Source: Thermoguttaceae bacterium (lineage in GTDB: Bacteria > Planctomycetota > Planctomycetia > Pirellulales > Thermoguttaceae). From it: a DNA stretch of 64,000 bases. A model generated the notes under the pieces. It did not search any database, was not told the DNA's origin, and saw only the letters and a program-made list of their open reading frames with translations. Shown one piece after another: positions 26,673 to 35,256 of this stretch; the first letter of the stretch is position 1, and each line of letters begins with the position of its first letter. Both the position numbers and the translations under genes were made by a program. The stretch is taken from assembly GCA_017447865.1 (NCBI GenBank), contig JAFSMO010000034.1, forward strand, positions 62,001 to 126,000. Direction: 5' to 3'.

Positions 26673-27245
26673 ATGCCCACTTATACCTTAATCGCTGGCG
26701 TGAACGGCGTGGGAAAGAGCAGTTTTGCGAGCGTTTTGCTTTCTCAGTCCAACGACCTGGGAATTTTTATCAACGCGGACAAAATCGCGGCCCAGCTTGG
26801 TTCCGAAATCCTGGGAGGAAAGTCCGCGCTGAAGCAGATCCGCCGGTACGTCCAGGAAGGCATCAGTTTTACGCAGGAAACGACGCTTTCCGGCCGCCAG
26901 CCGTTAGAAACCATTCAGGAAGCCCGGGAAAAAGGCTTTCAGATCCGTTTGCATTACATCGGACTGGATTCCCTCGAGGACAGTCTGGAACGGATCCAGA
27001 ACCGGGTGCGCCGTGGTGGTCACTCCATCCCCGAGGCGGACGTTCGGCGCCGCTTCGCGAAACGCTTCGACGATTTGCTCCGGGTTTTGCCGTGGTGCGA
27101 TTCCGCGAAACTGTACGACAATTACAACGGATTCCAGCTCGTTGCGCTCTGGCAGAACGGCATGCTTCAGCCGGTGGGGACCAGTCAGCCGCAATGGTTG
27201 AAAGAGCTGGAGCGAAAAACCGGCGAAGAAGCAGCCGGGCGTTAA
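26673..27245 (+). CDS. Zeta-toxin-like P-loop kinase
   Basis: The 190-residue protein has a Walker A motif at residues 9-16 (GVNGVGKS), then INADKIAAQLG, FTQETTLSG and RIQNRVRRGGHSIPEADVRRRFAKRF. These match the zeta-toxin/AAA kinase family (zeta toxins phosphorylate UDP-N-acetylglucosamine). The conserved ETTLSG and GGHxIPEADVxRRF segments are kept, so a kinase function is likely. No epsilon-type antitoxin gene fits in the 37-bp gap before it or the 83 bp after it. It may therefore be a free-standing metabolic or stress kinase rather than half of a toxin-antitoxin pair. GGGGGAG (26662-26668) is a ribosome binding site. Confidence 0.8.
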   Translation: MPTYTLIAGVNGVGKSSFASVLLSQSNDLGIFINADKIAAQLGSEILGGKSALKQIRRYVQEGISFTQETTLSGRQPLETIQEAREKGFQIRLHYIGLDSLEDSLERIQNRVRRGGHSIPEADVRRRFAKRFDDLLRVLPWCDSAKLYDNYNGFQLVALWQNGMLQPVGTSQPQWLKELERKTGEEAAGR

Positions 27246-27328
27246 AACGTTTCCAAACGTGAATTCGTTCATCGAATCATTGACCAATATTTTATTTTTT
27301 TCAACTACTAACTTAAAGGAACTTTCCA

Positions 27329-28204
27329 ATGGCTGATGCTCAAGGCAACAAAATCGCGAAAAACTTCTACGTGGACGTGAAACCGGAAAACAAAGGTTTC
27401 TACCTCAAGGGGCTGAACGGGTACGACTGGGGGATCCAGAACCGCATGACCCGCATGTTCAACAAAAAATCGGGCCACACGGTCATGCTCGCGTTTGACC
27501 ACGGCTACATTATGGGCCCGACCGCCGGTCTGGAACGCATGGACATCACGGTCCGCCCGCTCATCGAGTACGCCGACGTTCTGATGTGCACGCGCGGCGC
27601 TCTGCGTTCCTGCATTCCGTCCGACTCGAACAAGCCGGTCGCTCTGCGCTGCACCACGGGCGCGACGCTCCTGAACGAGCTGAGCTACGAGTGCCTTGGC
27701 GTCGATATTGAGGACGCGGCCCGTTTGAACGCCTCGGCCATGGCGATCCAGGTCTTCGCCGGCGCGCAGTACGAGCACAATTCGCTCGAAAACCTGGCCA
27801 AAGCGATCGACAAAGGGATCCGCTACGGTATCCCGACGCTCGGCGTGACGGCCGTGGGTAAAGACATGGCGCGCGACGCCCGTTACCTGGGCCTTGCAAC
27901 TCGTGTTTGCGCCGAGATCGGCTGCCAGTTCGTCAAGACGTACTACTGCGAAAACTTCGAAGAAGTGGCCGCGGGCTGCCCGGTCCCGATCGTGATCGCC
28001 GGCGGCAAGAAGATCCCGGAACTGGACGCGCTGACCCTCGCCTACAACGCGATCAACGATGGCGCGTGCGGCGTTGACATGGGCCGCAACATTTTCCAGG
28101 CCGAATGCCCGTGCAGCATGCTCCAGGCCGTCCGCGAAGTCGTTCACAACGGCGCGACCCCGGCCCAGGCGTACGAGATGTATCAGGACCTGATGAAGAA
28201 ATAA
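27329..28204 (+). CDS. lsrF: LsrF-type class I aldolase/thiolase
   Basis: The 291-residue protein matches E. coli LsrF over its whole length, which is also 291 residues. It has LKGLNGYDWGIQNRMTRMF, TVMLAFDHGYIMGPTAGLERMD, ADVLMCTRGALRS, AVGKDMARDARY, VKTYYCENFE and PVPIVIAGGKK. The Schiff-base lysine is Lys203, the same number as in LsrF. LsrF transfers acetyl from 3-hydroxy-5-phosphonooxypentane-2,4-dione to CoA in AI-2 breakdown. There are no lsrK, lsrACDB or lsrG genes here; instead dhaK and dhaL are upstream, so the true substrate may be another phosphorylated ketose. AAAGGA precedes the ATG by about eight bases. Confidence 0.88.
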   Translation: MADAQGNKIAKNFYVDVKPENKGFYLKGLNGYDWGIQNRMTRMFNKKSGHTVMLAFDHGYIMGPTAGLERMDITVRPLIEYADVLMCTRGALRSCIPSDSNKPVALRCTTGATLLNELSYECLGVDIEDAARLNASAMAIQVFAGAQYEHNSLENLAKAIDKGIRYGIPTLGVTAVGKDMARDARYLGLATRVCAEIGCQFVKTYYCENFEEVAAGCPVPIVIAGGKKIPELDALTLAYNAINDGACGVDMGRNIFQAECPCSMLQAVREVVHNGATPAQAYEMYQDLMKK

Positions 28205-28212
28205 TAATTTTG

Positions 28213-28405
28213 TGGAGTGCGGCAATACAGAAGCCGAAGGCTTCCTTTGCCGCTTTCACTTAGCGGCTGAAAAACAGGGCATTCAAAAACGAATTTTCGC
28301 GTGGGCAGCGTCCAGCTCGCTTCAGCGGCAAAAGTCGCTTCGCTCCTGTATTGCCGCAAGGGAAAGCGATGAATGTCGCTTGCGCGACTGTATCATCGCA
28401 CTCCA
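28213..28405 (-). repeat. Repeat family R2 (GGAGTGCG termini), copy B
   Basis: A 193-bp element with TGGAGTGCG at one end and CGCACTCCA at the other. It is the reverse-orientation relative of 16661-16852. The outer thirds are nearly identical between copies (GCAATACAGAAGCCGAAGGC and GGAAAGCGATGAATGTCGC), while the middle differs. It lies directly after the lsrF-like gene. Confidence 0.85.
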
Positions 28406-28416
28406 AAAAGATACGG

Positions 28417-28505
28417 AGGGCCGGCGTCCTCGCCGGTCAAGTTAATAATCGTTAAAACGGAAAAAGCATAAAGCGATTAACTTGACCGGCGGGACGCCGG
28501 CCCTT
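28417..28505. repeat. Large foldback (GGGCCGGCGTCC arms)
   Basis: AGGGCCGGCGTCC with CGCCGGTCAAGTTAA (28417-28445) is inverted at 28477-28505 (TTAACTTGACCGGCG and GGACGCCGGCCCTT), with a one-base bulge. The loop is A/T-rich. It adjoins R2 copy B and could also act as a strong terminator-like structure after the lsrF-like gene, although no T run follows. Confidence 0.8.
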
Positions 28506-28558
28506 CGTGTTGGGTTTTCTTCCCCTCATTTTAGAGAAATTTTGAGTTTTTCTCCGCG

Positions 28559-28593
28559 CCCCCCCTTGATTTAATCCCCAAAAAGGGTAAAAT
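28559..28593 (+). promoter_or_regulatory. Promoter for rpmE
   Basis: Seven C (28559-28565) abut TTGATT (28566-28571), then 16 bp and TAAAAT (28588-28593). Confidence 0.75.
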
Positions 28594-28641
28594 CTAACGA
28601 AAATTAATAATTGAGATTTTCTTTTTAGAGGGAACCGAAAA

Positions 28642-28875
28642 ATGAAAGACAAAATTCATCCGAATTACGTCGAAACCAAGGTCACCTGCGGTTGCGGCAA
28701 TACGTTCATCACGCGCAGCACCAAACCGGAGCTGAAGATCGATATTTGCGACAAATGCCACCCGTTCTACACCGGCCGTCTGAAGTACGTCGATACCGCG
28801 GGACGCATCGAGAAATTCAAGGCTAAAATCCCGCAGGGCGGTTACGCTTCCCTCCAGGATCCCAAGAAAAAATAA
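28642..28875 (+). CDS. rpmE: 50S ribosomal protein L31 (zinc-binding form)
   Basis: The 77-residue protein has the L31 start (MKDKIHPNY) and the zinc ligands Cys16, Cys18, Cys36 and Cys39 (CGCG and CDKC), so it is the C+ form. The SKTKPEL-like turn is here [25 protein letters not shown] precedes the ATG. rpmE next to prfA is a common bacterial order. A terminator lies between the two genes. Confidence 0.96.
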   Translation: MKDKIHPNYVETKVTCGCGNTFITRSTKPELKIDICDKCHPFYTGRLKYVDTAGRIEKFKAKIPQGGYASLQDPKKK

Positions 28876-28889
28876 CTAATTCCGCATTC

Positions 28890-28926
28890 AGGCGCAGTCA
28901 TCCGAAAGGGTCATTGCGCCTTTTTT
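28890..28926 (+). terminator. Rho-independent terminator between rpmE and prfA
   Basis: AGGCGCA (28890-28896) pairs with TGCGCCT (28915-28921), the loop may extend the stem, and six T follow (28921-28926). prfA starts only 50 bp later, so it depends on read-through or a promoter in this short gap. Confidence 0.8.
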
Positions 28927-28975
28927 GTGGACTTTTAGCTTGATTCCACTGACTTCTGACCGCTGACTACTACCC

Positions 28976-30058
28976 ATGGGCGCAATGCACGAAATGCTCG
29001 AAGAAAAGCTGGCCCGCTTTGAAGAGCTTGAACGTTTAATGGTCGATCCGGAAATCCTCGCCGACTCCGCGAAACTCGTGGACGTCGTGCGCGAGCATGG
29101 CTCCATCGCGAAACTGGCGACCTGCTACCGCAAATTCCGGAATCTGAACAATCAAATCTCCGAGGCGAACGAAATGATCGCCGGTTCCGACCCGGAAATG
29201 CGCGAGCTGGCCGAGATGGAACTGCCGGAGCTGAAAGCGGCCCGTGAGAAACTCTGGGAGGAACTCCTTGACCTGACGATCGGCGGCGAGGACGCGAACC
29301 GCACGCGCGTCATGCTCGAGATCCGTGCCGGGACGGGGGGCGACGAAGCCGCTCTTTTCGCCCGCGATCTGTTCGACATGTACAAGCACTACTGCGAGAA
29401 AAAGGGCTGGAAGATGGAAATCATGGACATGAACGCCACCGAGCTGGGCGGTTTCAAAGAAATCGTCATGGAGATCGAGGGCGAAGGCGTGTTCCGTGAA
29501 CTCCAGTACGAAAGCGGCGGCCATCGCGTCCAGCGTGTTCCGGAGACCGAAACGAAGGGGCGGATCCAGACTTCTGCCGCAACCGTCGCCGTGATGCCGG
29601 AGCCGGAAGAAGTCGAGATCGACATCAAGGAGGAGGACTACCGCCTCGACCGTTTCTGCTCGAGCGGCCCGGGAGGTCAGCACGTGAACAAAACCCAGTC
29701 CGCCGTGCGTCTGACGCACCTGGAAACGGGCATCGTCGTGCAGTGCCAGGACGAAAAGAGCCAGCACAAAAACCTCGCCAAAGCACTGAAGGTCCTGAAG
29801 TCCCGCGTGTACGACCACTACCGCGAGATCGAGGCGGCCAAACGCTCCGAGGACCGCAAGACGAAAGTCGGCTCGGGCGACCGCAGCCAGCGCATCCGCA
29901 CGTACAATTTCCCCGAAAACCGCGTGACCGACCACCGAATCAACTTCACGATCTACAAGCTGGACTCGATCATGGCAGGCAACATGGAGCCGGTCATCGA
30001 GGCCCTGCTTGAGTACGAGCGTCAGGAGCAGCGCCTGGCTTTCGGAACGATCGATTAA
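28976..30058 (+). CDS. prfA: Peptide chain release factor 1
   Basis: The 360-residue protein ends translation at UAA and UAG. It has the coiled N-terminal region, the RF1 tripeptide region PET in [20 protein letters not shown] (near 188) and the catalytic GGQ in [14 protein letters not shown] (near 232), which hydrolyses peptidyl-tRNA. The C-terminus ([19 protein letters not shown]) is typical. The start may be ATG 28976 or 28985; neither has a clear ribosome binding site. The next gene follows after 23 bp, so the two are likely one transcript. Confidence 0.95.
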   Translation: MGAMHEMLEEKLARFEELERLMVDPEILADSAKLVDVVREHGSIAKLATCYRKFRNLNNQISEANEMIAGSDPEMRELAEMELPELKAAREKLWEELLDLTIGGEDANRTRVMLEIRAGTGGDEAALFARDLFDMYKHYCEKKGWKMEIMDMNATELGGFKEIVMEIEGEGVFRELQYESGGHRVQRVPETETKGRIQTSAATVAVMPEPEEVEIDIKEEDYRLDRFCSSGPGGQHVNKTQSAVRLTHLETGIVVQCQDEKSQHKNLAKALKVLKSRVYDHYREIEAAKRSEDRKTKVGSGDRSQRIRTYNFPENRVTDHRINFTIYKLDSIMAGNMEPVIEALLEYERQEQRLAFGTID

Positions 30059-30081
30059 CTTCGGACTGCGGACGGCTTAAA

Positions 30082-30711
30082 ATGGAAATTCGCCTTTTAC
30101 ACGTTGACGACAAAGACCTGATCCGGACGGGAATTCGTTCCGTTCTTTCCGACACGTCGCTCCATCTGGTCGGTTCGGCCTCCACAGAGAACGATGCGTT
30201 TCTGCTCGCTCAGGAGCGTTTCCCGGACATTCTGCTGATGAACATTCAGGTCCAAAGTTTCGACGGCGTGCAGTTCCTCCGCAAATACACGCAGATGTTC
30301 CCCCGGCACAAAATCATCGTGTTGACCAGCTCTAACGACCCTTTTTTTCTTCTTCAGTCCGCGTCACTCGGCGTGAAAGATTACGTTCTGGACTCGATCG
30401 CAGGGCTGGAGTTGATCCAGAACATTCAAAACGTCTATTACGGAATCGGCGTCTCGCAGAATGATGCGTGGAAGCAGACTCTGGAAACGATGAATTCTCC
30501 CCAGTTTCAGAAGATTCACCAGAAACTCACAGTCCGCGAGCAGGAAGTCCTCCGGTTTCTGGTACAGGGGAAAAGCAACAAAGAAATCGCGGCCCAGCTC
30601 AATGTGACGGCCGATACGATCAAAGAACACCTGATTCGGATTTTCAGAAAGATCGACGCCCACGACCGCACCGAGGCGGCAGTCTGGGCAGTCCGCAAGG
30701 GGCTGGTGTAG
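30082..30711 (+). CDS. NarL/LuxR-type response regulator with a degenerate receiver
   Basis: The 209-residue protein has a receiver-like domain (1-120) and a C-terminal LuxR-type helix-turn-helix (about 145-205: LTVREQEVLRFLVQGKSNKEIAAQLNVTADTIKEHL). Asp9 and Asp10 of the acidic pocket are present, but the phosphoacceptor position is Asn54 (PDILLMNIQ instead of LLxD). The conserved lysine after the Thr/Ser is also missing (KDYVLDSIAG). It therefore probably works without aspartate phosphorylation, as other pseudo-receivers do. No histidine kinase is nearby. It follows prfA closely and probably shares its transcript. The target genes are unknown. Confidence 0.88.
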   Translation: MEIRLLHVDDKDLIRTGIRSVLSDTSLHLVGSASTENDAFLLAQERFPDILLMNIQVQSFDGVQFLRKYTQMFPRHKIIVLTSSNDPFFLLQSASLGVKDYVLDSIAGLELIQNIQNVYYGIGVSQNDAWKQTLETMNSPQFQKIHQKLTVREQEVLRFLVQGKSNKEIAAQLNVTADTIKEHLIRIFRKIDAHDRTEAAVWAVRKGLV

Positions 30712-30736
30712 TTCAGCCCCCATCCGAAAAAAAGAC

Positions 30737-32134
30737 TTAATTGGAATTGGCGAGCAGGTATTTGTTCACGATCGTGATTCCGCTGATGATCGCGCCGACG
30801 ATTCCCACCATTCCCTGATCCGTGCCGCAGACGAAAAGATTCTTGAACGGCATCGTGCCTGAGTAGTTCTTGTTCGGAGCGCCATAAATCGCACCGTTTT
30901 CGTGCCCGGTAAAGCGGTAAACCGTTTTGGGCGTGAACATATCGGAGTCAATCACGTAAGGACGAAAATCCGGAATGAAACGCGAAACCGCCTCGGTAAT
31001 TTTTACGTACCACTCCTTTTTCTGTGCGTTATACTCCTCTTTCCGAAGTGCGCTCCAAAGGTCATAATTGGCCAGGGTCGTGATGCGGATCACGCCCTCT
31101 TTCAGTGGCTCACTGTACGCGAAATTGTTCGGCGAGCAAATCACACCGCTGCGTAAGTCGCAGTAATCCTGGGGCTTCTTGTAGTCAAAATTTTCCGAGT
31201 CGTTGAAGAAGACGATCGTATCCCCATGCCCAAACGTTTTCGGCTGGCGGTCCAGCACAGAAATCGTTTCCACAAAACCCAGTTCGCCCGGCTTGCAGGC
31301 GTCCATGACCGATTTGTCACCCAGCGATTCCTGGCACAGGCGGAGCGTTTCACGCTGACCGGCAGAAGAAAGGACCGCTTTCGCCTCGATTTCCGTATCG
31401 TCGTCCAGAACCACGCCGCAGACGTTTTTGGCGGAGTCCATCAAAAGCCGCTTCACGCCGGTTTTCAGGCGCAGCTCACCGCCCGACTTGCGGAAACGCT
31501 CCAGCAGCGTCCTGAGCAGCACACGCACGCCTTCCCACGGCCGGGCAAACCCTTCAAGGAAAATCGAGCGAAACATGATGCTGAACTGGTTGAAATCCAT
31601 ATCCTGCTGGCGCGCGCTGCCATAATACATCAGAGGGCAAAAGAGCATTTCGACCAACTGGGGGTTCTTAATGCACGAGCAAACCACTTCCCGCGCCGAA
31701 ACATCCGTCTGGCATTCCCCCATCTGATTATAGTCCACGAGCATCGAAACGAGCTTGCGCAGACCATCGACTTCCTTCGGGAAATTTTTGGAGACCTGTT
31801 CCTCAAAGAATTTGAAATCGTTGGTAAAACCAAGCGTGCAGTCCGGAAATACGATCTTGGAACCAAGCTGCGGCACAAGAGCCAGTTCCTCCCACGTGAG
31901 ACGCAGCTGGCGCAGAAGACGATTGAGCGGCCCGCGTTTTTCACCTTTTCCCGCGTAGTTCGTAACGGCATGCAATCCTACATCATGTTCACGGCCATGC
32001 TGTTTATAGAAAGAATTCAGCCCACCAATGAACGAATGCTTTTCCAAAATGCAAACTTTTTTGTCGTAGTGCGCCAAACGGCACCCCGCCGACAAACCGG
32101 ACATTCCGGCACCGATGATGATCGTATCGTACAT
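30737..32134 (-). CDS. CrtI-like NAD(P)/FAD-dependent oxidoreductase
   Basis: The 465-residue protein begins with the dinucleotide-binding motif IIIGAGMSGLSAGCRLA and an LEKHSFIGGLNSFY extension. These are typical of phytoene desaturase/carotene isomerase-type flavoproteins. The C-terminal FAD contact is NLFVCGTDQGMVGIVGAIISGI. No carotenoid genes are near. It lies downstream of an ACP and a ketosynthase gene on the same strand, which suggests an acyl-ACP or lipid desaturation or isomerisation step rather than carotenoid synthesis. A heptamer foldback (32171-32256) lies between the ACP gene and this one. It ends 26 bp from the convergent regulator gene. Confidence 0.85.
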   Translation of the reverse strand: MYDTIIIGAGMSGLSAGCRLAHYDKKVCILEKHSFIGGLNSFYKQHGREHDVGLHAVTNYAGKGEKRGPLNRLLRQLRLTWEELALVPQLGSKIVFPDCTLGFTNDFKFFEEQVSKNFPKEVDGLRKLVSMLVDYNQMGECQTDVSAREVVCSCIKNPQLVEMLFCPLMYYGSARQQDMDFNQFSIMFRSIFLEGFARPWEGVRVLLRTLLERFRKSGGELRLKTGVKRLLMDSAKNVCGVVLDDDTEIEAKAVLSSAGQRETLRLCQESLGDKSVMDACKPGELGFVETISVLDRQPKTFGHGDTIVFFNDSENFDYKKPQDYCDLRSGVICSPNNFAYSEPLKEGVIRITTLANYDLWSALRKEEYNAQKKEWYVKITEAVSRFIPDFRPYVIDSDMFTPKTVYRFTGHENGAIYGAPNKNYSGTMPFKNLFVCGTDQGMVGIVGAIISGITIVNKYLLANSN

Positions 32135-32170
32135 GATTCGGGTAAAAAGGAAAGGGACGGTGGAAGGAAT

Positions 32171-32256
32171 GAATAATGAAGAACGAATAACGAATCACTT
32201 CAAGCTTGAGGTTGACCTCTTTCTCCTCATTATTCGTTATTCGTTATTCATTATTC
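32171..32256. repeat. Heptamer foldback R5 (ATTCGTT units)
   Basis: GAATAATGAAGAACG and following units (32171-32195) are the reverse complement of ATTCGTTATTCGTTATTCAT (from 32232) with one mismatch. The arms are about 25 bp and the loop about 36 bp. It sits between the ACP and CrtI-like genes, within a presumed operon. Confidence 0.85.
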
Positions 32257-32257
32257 G

Positions 32258-32509
32258 TTAAAGTTCTGCCATTTTTGGGGCGAGATATTCGACCGTGCTG
32301 CTCATGCTGCCCAGCGCGGTGTACTCTTCTTCCGGAATGTTGACTTTGTAACGGCGGCGGAGCTCCATCACAATGTCAAGGAAGTCCATGCTGTCAAGTT
32401 CCATCTGTTCGCGGAAAGAAACGTCATCTTTCAGTTCGCTCAAATCTTCATCGGGCGCAATGTCGGAAAGAATATCCAGAACGGCTTCACGGATCTCCTG
32501 TTTGGTCAT
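32258..32509 (-). CDS. Acyl carrier protein
   Basis: The 83-residue acidic protein carries the phosphopantetheine attachment serine, Ser40, in ELDSMDFLD. The helix I start MTKQEIREAVLDILSDIAP fits ACP. Because it adjoins a single ketosynthase and a CrtI-like enzyme, it is probably dedicated to that pathway rather than being the main fatty-acid ACP. It lies 66 bp downstream of the ketosynthase gene. Confidence 0.92.
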   Translation of the reverse strand: MTKQEIREAVLDILSDIAPDEDLSELKDDVSFREQMELDSMDFLDIVMELRRRYKVNIPEEEYTALGSMSSTVEYLAPKMAEL

Positions 32510-32575
32510 GGCTATAAACCTTCTTTGAATGTGTGAAATGTGAATAGTTAAATTAAAAACGAATGATGAAGTTCG

Positions 32576-33808
32576 TTATTCTTCGTATTTCTTGACGATC
32601 ACGACGGAATTGATCCCCAGCATCCCGAACGAAGTGTTCAAAATGTACTTCACGTCGCCAATCGGCCTCGGCGCGTCAATGACGAGATTCGGAAGGGCGC
32701 ACTCCTCGTCCAGCTCGTCGATGTTCAGGCAGGCGTGGCACAAACCGTCCTCAAACGCGGGCAGGTTCCCGGCCAGTTCCAGCGCTCCGGCCGCCCCCAT
32801 CGCGTGCCCGATGAAGCCTTTCGTCGCGTTGAAGTACGTGTTCGGGCAGTCCACGAAGACTTTCCGCAGGCCCGCGCACTCCTGAGCGTCCCCGCTGTGG
32901 GTTCCCGTCGCGTGCAGATTCACGATGTTGATGTCCTGCGGTTTGAGCCCCGCCGACGCAAGCGCCTTTTGCACGCACTGCGCCTGACGTTCCGGATTCG
33001 GAAGTACGAAGTCCGTCGCGTCGCTATTATTGCAGTGGCCCACGATCTCGCCGTAAATCTTCGCGCCTCGGGCCAGAGCGTCCGGCAGACGTTCCAGCGT
33101 GTACATGCAACCGCCCTCGGAAATCACGATCCCGTTGCGGTTTTTGTCAAGCGGCCGCGACGCTTTGAGCGGATCCTCATTGGAAGCCAACGCCCCCTGA
33201 TTATGGAAAGCGGCAAAAATTCCGAACGTATGAATGCTCTCCGAAACGCCGCCCGCCAGAGCCAGATCGCACTCGCCGAGCTGAAGCATCTGCGCGCCCT
33301 GGATCAAACTCGCGTTTCCTGCGGCACACGCGGCCCCGATGGTGTAGTGCGGACCGGAGATTTTCATGTTCAGGGTCACTTCACCGGCCGGGTTGTTCGC
33401 GACCGTGCGCGGATTGTGGTGGTGCGTCCAGACGCTCGTGTCGTAGCCGTACTGCGAAATGTTGTAAACCTCGTTTTCGGTCTCAACGTTCCCGTGCTCG
33501 GTGATCCCGATGTACACGCCGACGCGGTCTTTATCGACGTTTTCCCAGTCGATCCCGGCGTCATTTACGGCCTCGTGAGAGCAGTAAATCGCGATGCTCC
33601 CGGCACGTGTACCACGGCGGATCTCCTTTTTGGTCTGATACTTCGTGGCGACGTAATCGCAAATTCCAGCGTGGGTTTTGCCGAAATAGCGAATTTCGTA
33701 ATTCTGAATTCCTCCGCGTCCCTCGAGCAGTGCCTGACGGAACTCGGCCAGATTGTTGCCATTCGGTGCCGTAAGGCCAACTCCAGTGATGACGATTCGA
33801 TCCAACAT
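32576..33808 (-). CDS. FabF-like beta-ketoacyl-ACP synthase
   Basis: The 410-residue elongating ketosynthase has the active cysteine Cys161 in GAACAAGNASL and the two histidines in LHATGTHSGDA and GFIGHAMGAAGALE. The start, MLDRIVITGVGLTAPNGNN, and the glycine-rich end are those of FabF (KAS II). Neighbouring ACP and CrtI-like genes indicate a separate small acyl pathway; similar ketosynthase-ACP-desaturase sets are known in planctomycetes and have been discussed for unusual lipids. The promoter is at 33853-33888. Confidence 0.92.
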   Translation of the reverse strand: MLDRIVITGVGLTAPNGNNLAEFRQALLEGRGGIQNYEIRYFGKTHAGICDYVATKYQTKKEIRRGTRAGSIAIYCSHEAVNDAGIDWENVDKDRVGVYIGITEHGNVETENEVYNISQYGYDTSVWTHHHNPRTVANNPAGEVTLNMKISGPHYTIGAACAAGNASLIQGAQMLQLGECDLALAGGVSESIHTFGIFAAFHNQGALASNEDPLKASRPLDKNRNGIVISEGGCMYTLERLPDALARGAKIYGEIVGHCNNSDATDFVLPNPERQAQCVQKALASAGLKPQDINIVNLHATGTHSGDAQECAGLRKVFVDCPNTYFNATKGFIGHAMGAAGALELAGNLPAFEDGLCHACLNIDELDEECALPNLVIDAPRPIGDVKYILNTSFGMLGINSVVIVKKYEE

Positions 33809-33852
33809 AAAACCACGCTCTCAAAAAGGAATAGCTGAAAATAAACATTTTA

Positions 33853-33888
33853 ATTATAACACATTTTAATCTTTTTTAAAAGGGGGGG
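33853..33888 (-). promoter_or_regulatory. Promoter for the FabF-ACP-CrtI-like genes
   Basis: On the minus strand seven C (33888-33882) are followed by TTTTAA (33881-33876), a 17-bp spacer and TATAAT (33858-33853). The -35 box is poor, but the C run and the -10 box match the other promoters. Confidence 0.65.
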
Positions 33889-33980
33889 AGATGAAAAAAA
33901 TTTCAGGTTCCCCATGAAAAAAAGGAAATTTTTCCGTTCGCAAACTTCTTTCCGAATCGGGGGACCGGCCTGTCGCCAAT

Positions 33981-34015
33981 CCCCCCCTTTTATTTCCTCC
34001 CAAGTGTGGTAGAAT
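33981..34015 (+). promoter_or_regulatory. Promoter for the PatB/MalY-type gene
   Basis: Seven C (33981-33987), then TTTTAT (33988-33993), 16 bp and TAGAAT (34010-34015) in the context TGTGGTAGAAT. The ATG is 18 bp after the -10 box, so the leader is very short. Confidence 0.65.
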
Positions 34016-34033
34016 TAACGGCGGAGGCTTTGA

Positions 34034-35236
34034 ATGAGATCCTGTTTTGATGAAGAACTCAATCGTGAGCGGCACGGCTCGGTAAAATTCGATTTTCGTG
34101 AAAAGTTCGGAAAGCCCGCGGACGTCATTCCGCTGTGGGTCGCCGACATGGATTTCCGCTCGCCGCCGTGCGTTCTGGAGGCGCTGAAAGAGCACGCGGA
34201 TTTCGGCATTTTTGGCTACACACGGGCGCAGGATTCGTACCTCGACGCGCTGACCAACTGGTTCCGTACCCGATTCGGCTGGGACGCGCAAGGGGACTGG
34301 ACGTACACCATCCCCGGCGTGATGTTCGGCATTACCGCCGCGATCCGGGCGCTCTCCGGGGAAGGGGACGCGATCCTGATCCAGGAGCCGGTTTACCCGC
34401 CGTTCCCGGAAGTCATTCAGAGCAACCGCCGGAAACTCGTCGTCAACGAGATGAAGACCGACGAAACCGGCCGGTACATGATCGACTTTGAGGCGTTTGA
34501 ACGTCAGCTGGTCGAGGAGAACGTGAAGATTTTCCTCCTCTGCTCGCCGCATAATCCGGTCGCGAGGATCTGGTCGCCCGATGAGCTGCGGCTTCTCGGG
34601 ACGCTCTGCCTCAAGCACGGCGTGAAGCTCATCTCGGACGAGATCCACGCGGATTTCTCCCTCTTCGGGAACCGCCAGACGCTTTTCCCCACGCTCGGGC
34701 CGGAGTTCGAGGAAAACTGCATTCTGTGTACCGCGCCGAGCAAAACGTTCAACCTGATGGGCCTCCAGTCGGCCAACATCTGGATCCCCAACCCGACCTG
34801 GCGCAAGGAGGTGATCCGCGAGTGCCTCTGCTTCGAGTGGTTTGGCGTCAGTTCGACCGCCTACGCCGCCACGACCGCCGCGTACCGGTCCGGCGCCGCG
34901 TGGCTTGAGGAGCTGAAATCGTACCTCGAAGGAAACATTCGGTTCGTGACGGAGCGGCTGGAGCAAATGCGCGCCCCGATCCGCGTCACGCCGCACGAGG
35001 GGACGTACCTGATGTGGCTCAACTGCCGCGAAATGGGCCTGAACGACGATGAGCTGGACGCGTTTTTCTCGAACGAGGCGCGCCTCTGGTTCCACCGCGG
35101 CACCGCGTTCGGACTGGGCGGAAACGGTCACATGCGGATGAACATCGGCTCGCCCCGCTGCGTGTTGGAAAGAGCGATGGATCAGTTGGAAGGCGCACTG
35201 GCGAAACGCCGCGTACGCGACACTCGATCCCAATGA
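34034..35236 (+). CDS. patB: PatB/MalY-family PLP-dependent C-S lyase or aminotransferase
   Basis: The 400-residue fold-type I PLP enzyme has the family start FDEELNREXHGSVKFD-like, WVADMDFRSPPCVLEAL, the HNPVARIWSP segment and the DEIHADF motif. The PLP lysine is in APSKTFNLMGLQ. The C-terminus has WFHRGTAFGLGGNGHMRMNI. Members split cystathionine or other S-conjugates (beta-lyase) and some are also aminotransferases; MalY also acts as a regulator in E. coli. The genomic context does not narrow the substrate. GGCGGAGG (34020-34027) is a ribosome binding site. Confidence 0.88.
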   Translation: MRSCFDEELNRERHGSVKFDFREKFGKPADVIPLWVADMDFRSPPCVLEALKEHADFGIFGYTRAQDSYLDALTNWFRTRFGWDAQGDWTYTIPGVMFGITAAIRALSGEGDAILIQEPVYPPFPEVIQSNRRKLVVNEMKTDETGRYMIDFEAFERQLVEENVKIFLLCSPHNPVARIWSPDELRLLGTLCLKHGVKLISDEIHADFSLFGNRQTLFPTLGPEFEENCILCTAPSKTFNLMGLQSANIWIPNPTWRKEVIRECLCFEWFGVSSTAYAATTAAYRSGAAWLEELKSYLEGNIRFVTERLEQMRAPIRVTPHEGTYLMWLNCREMGLNDDELDAFFSNEARLWFHRGTAFGLGGNGHMRMNIGSPRCVLERAMDQLEGALAKRRVRDTRSQ

Positions 35237-35256
35237 AAAAGCCCAAGGCCGCAATG

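Noticed and set aside
26673..27245. Zeta toxin as half of an epsilon-zeta toxin-antitoxin system
   Set aside because: No small antitoxin gene fits on either side, and the neighbours are metabolic genes.
27329..28204. A full AI-2 (Lsr) uptake and breakdown system
   Set aside because: Only the LsrF homologue is present; there is no kinase LsrK, transporter, LsrG or LsrR in the neighbourhood.
28212..28445. Small open frame (77 codons) after the lsrF-like gene
   Set aside because: It is made of repeat element R2 and has no ribosome binding site. The inverted relative of the element at 16.7 kb does not keep the same frame.
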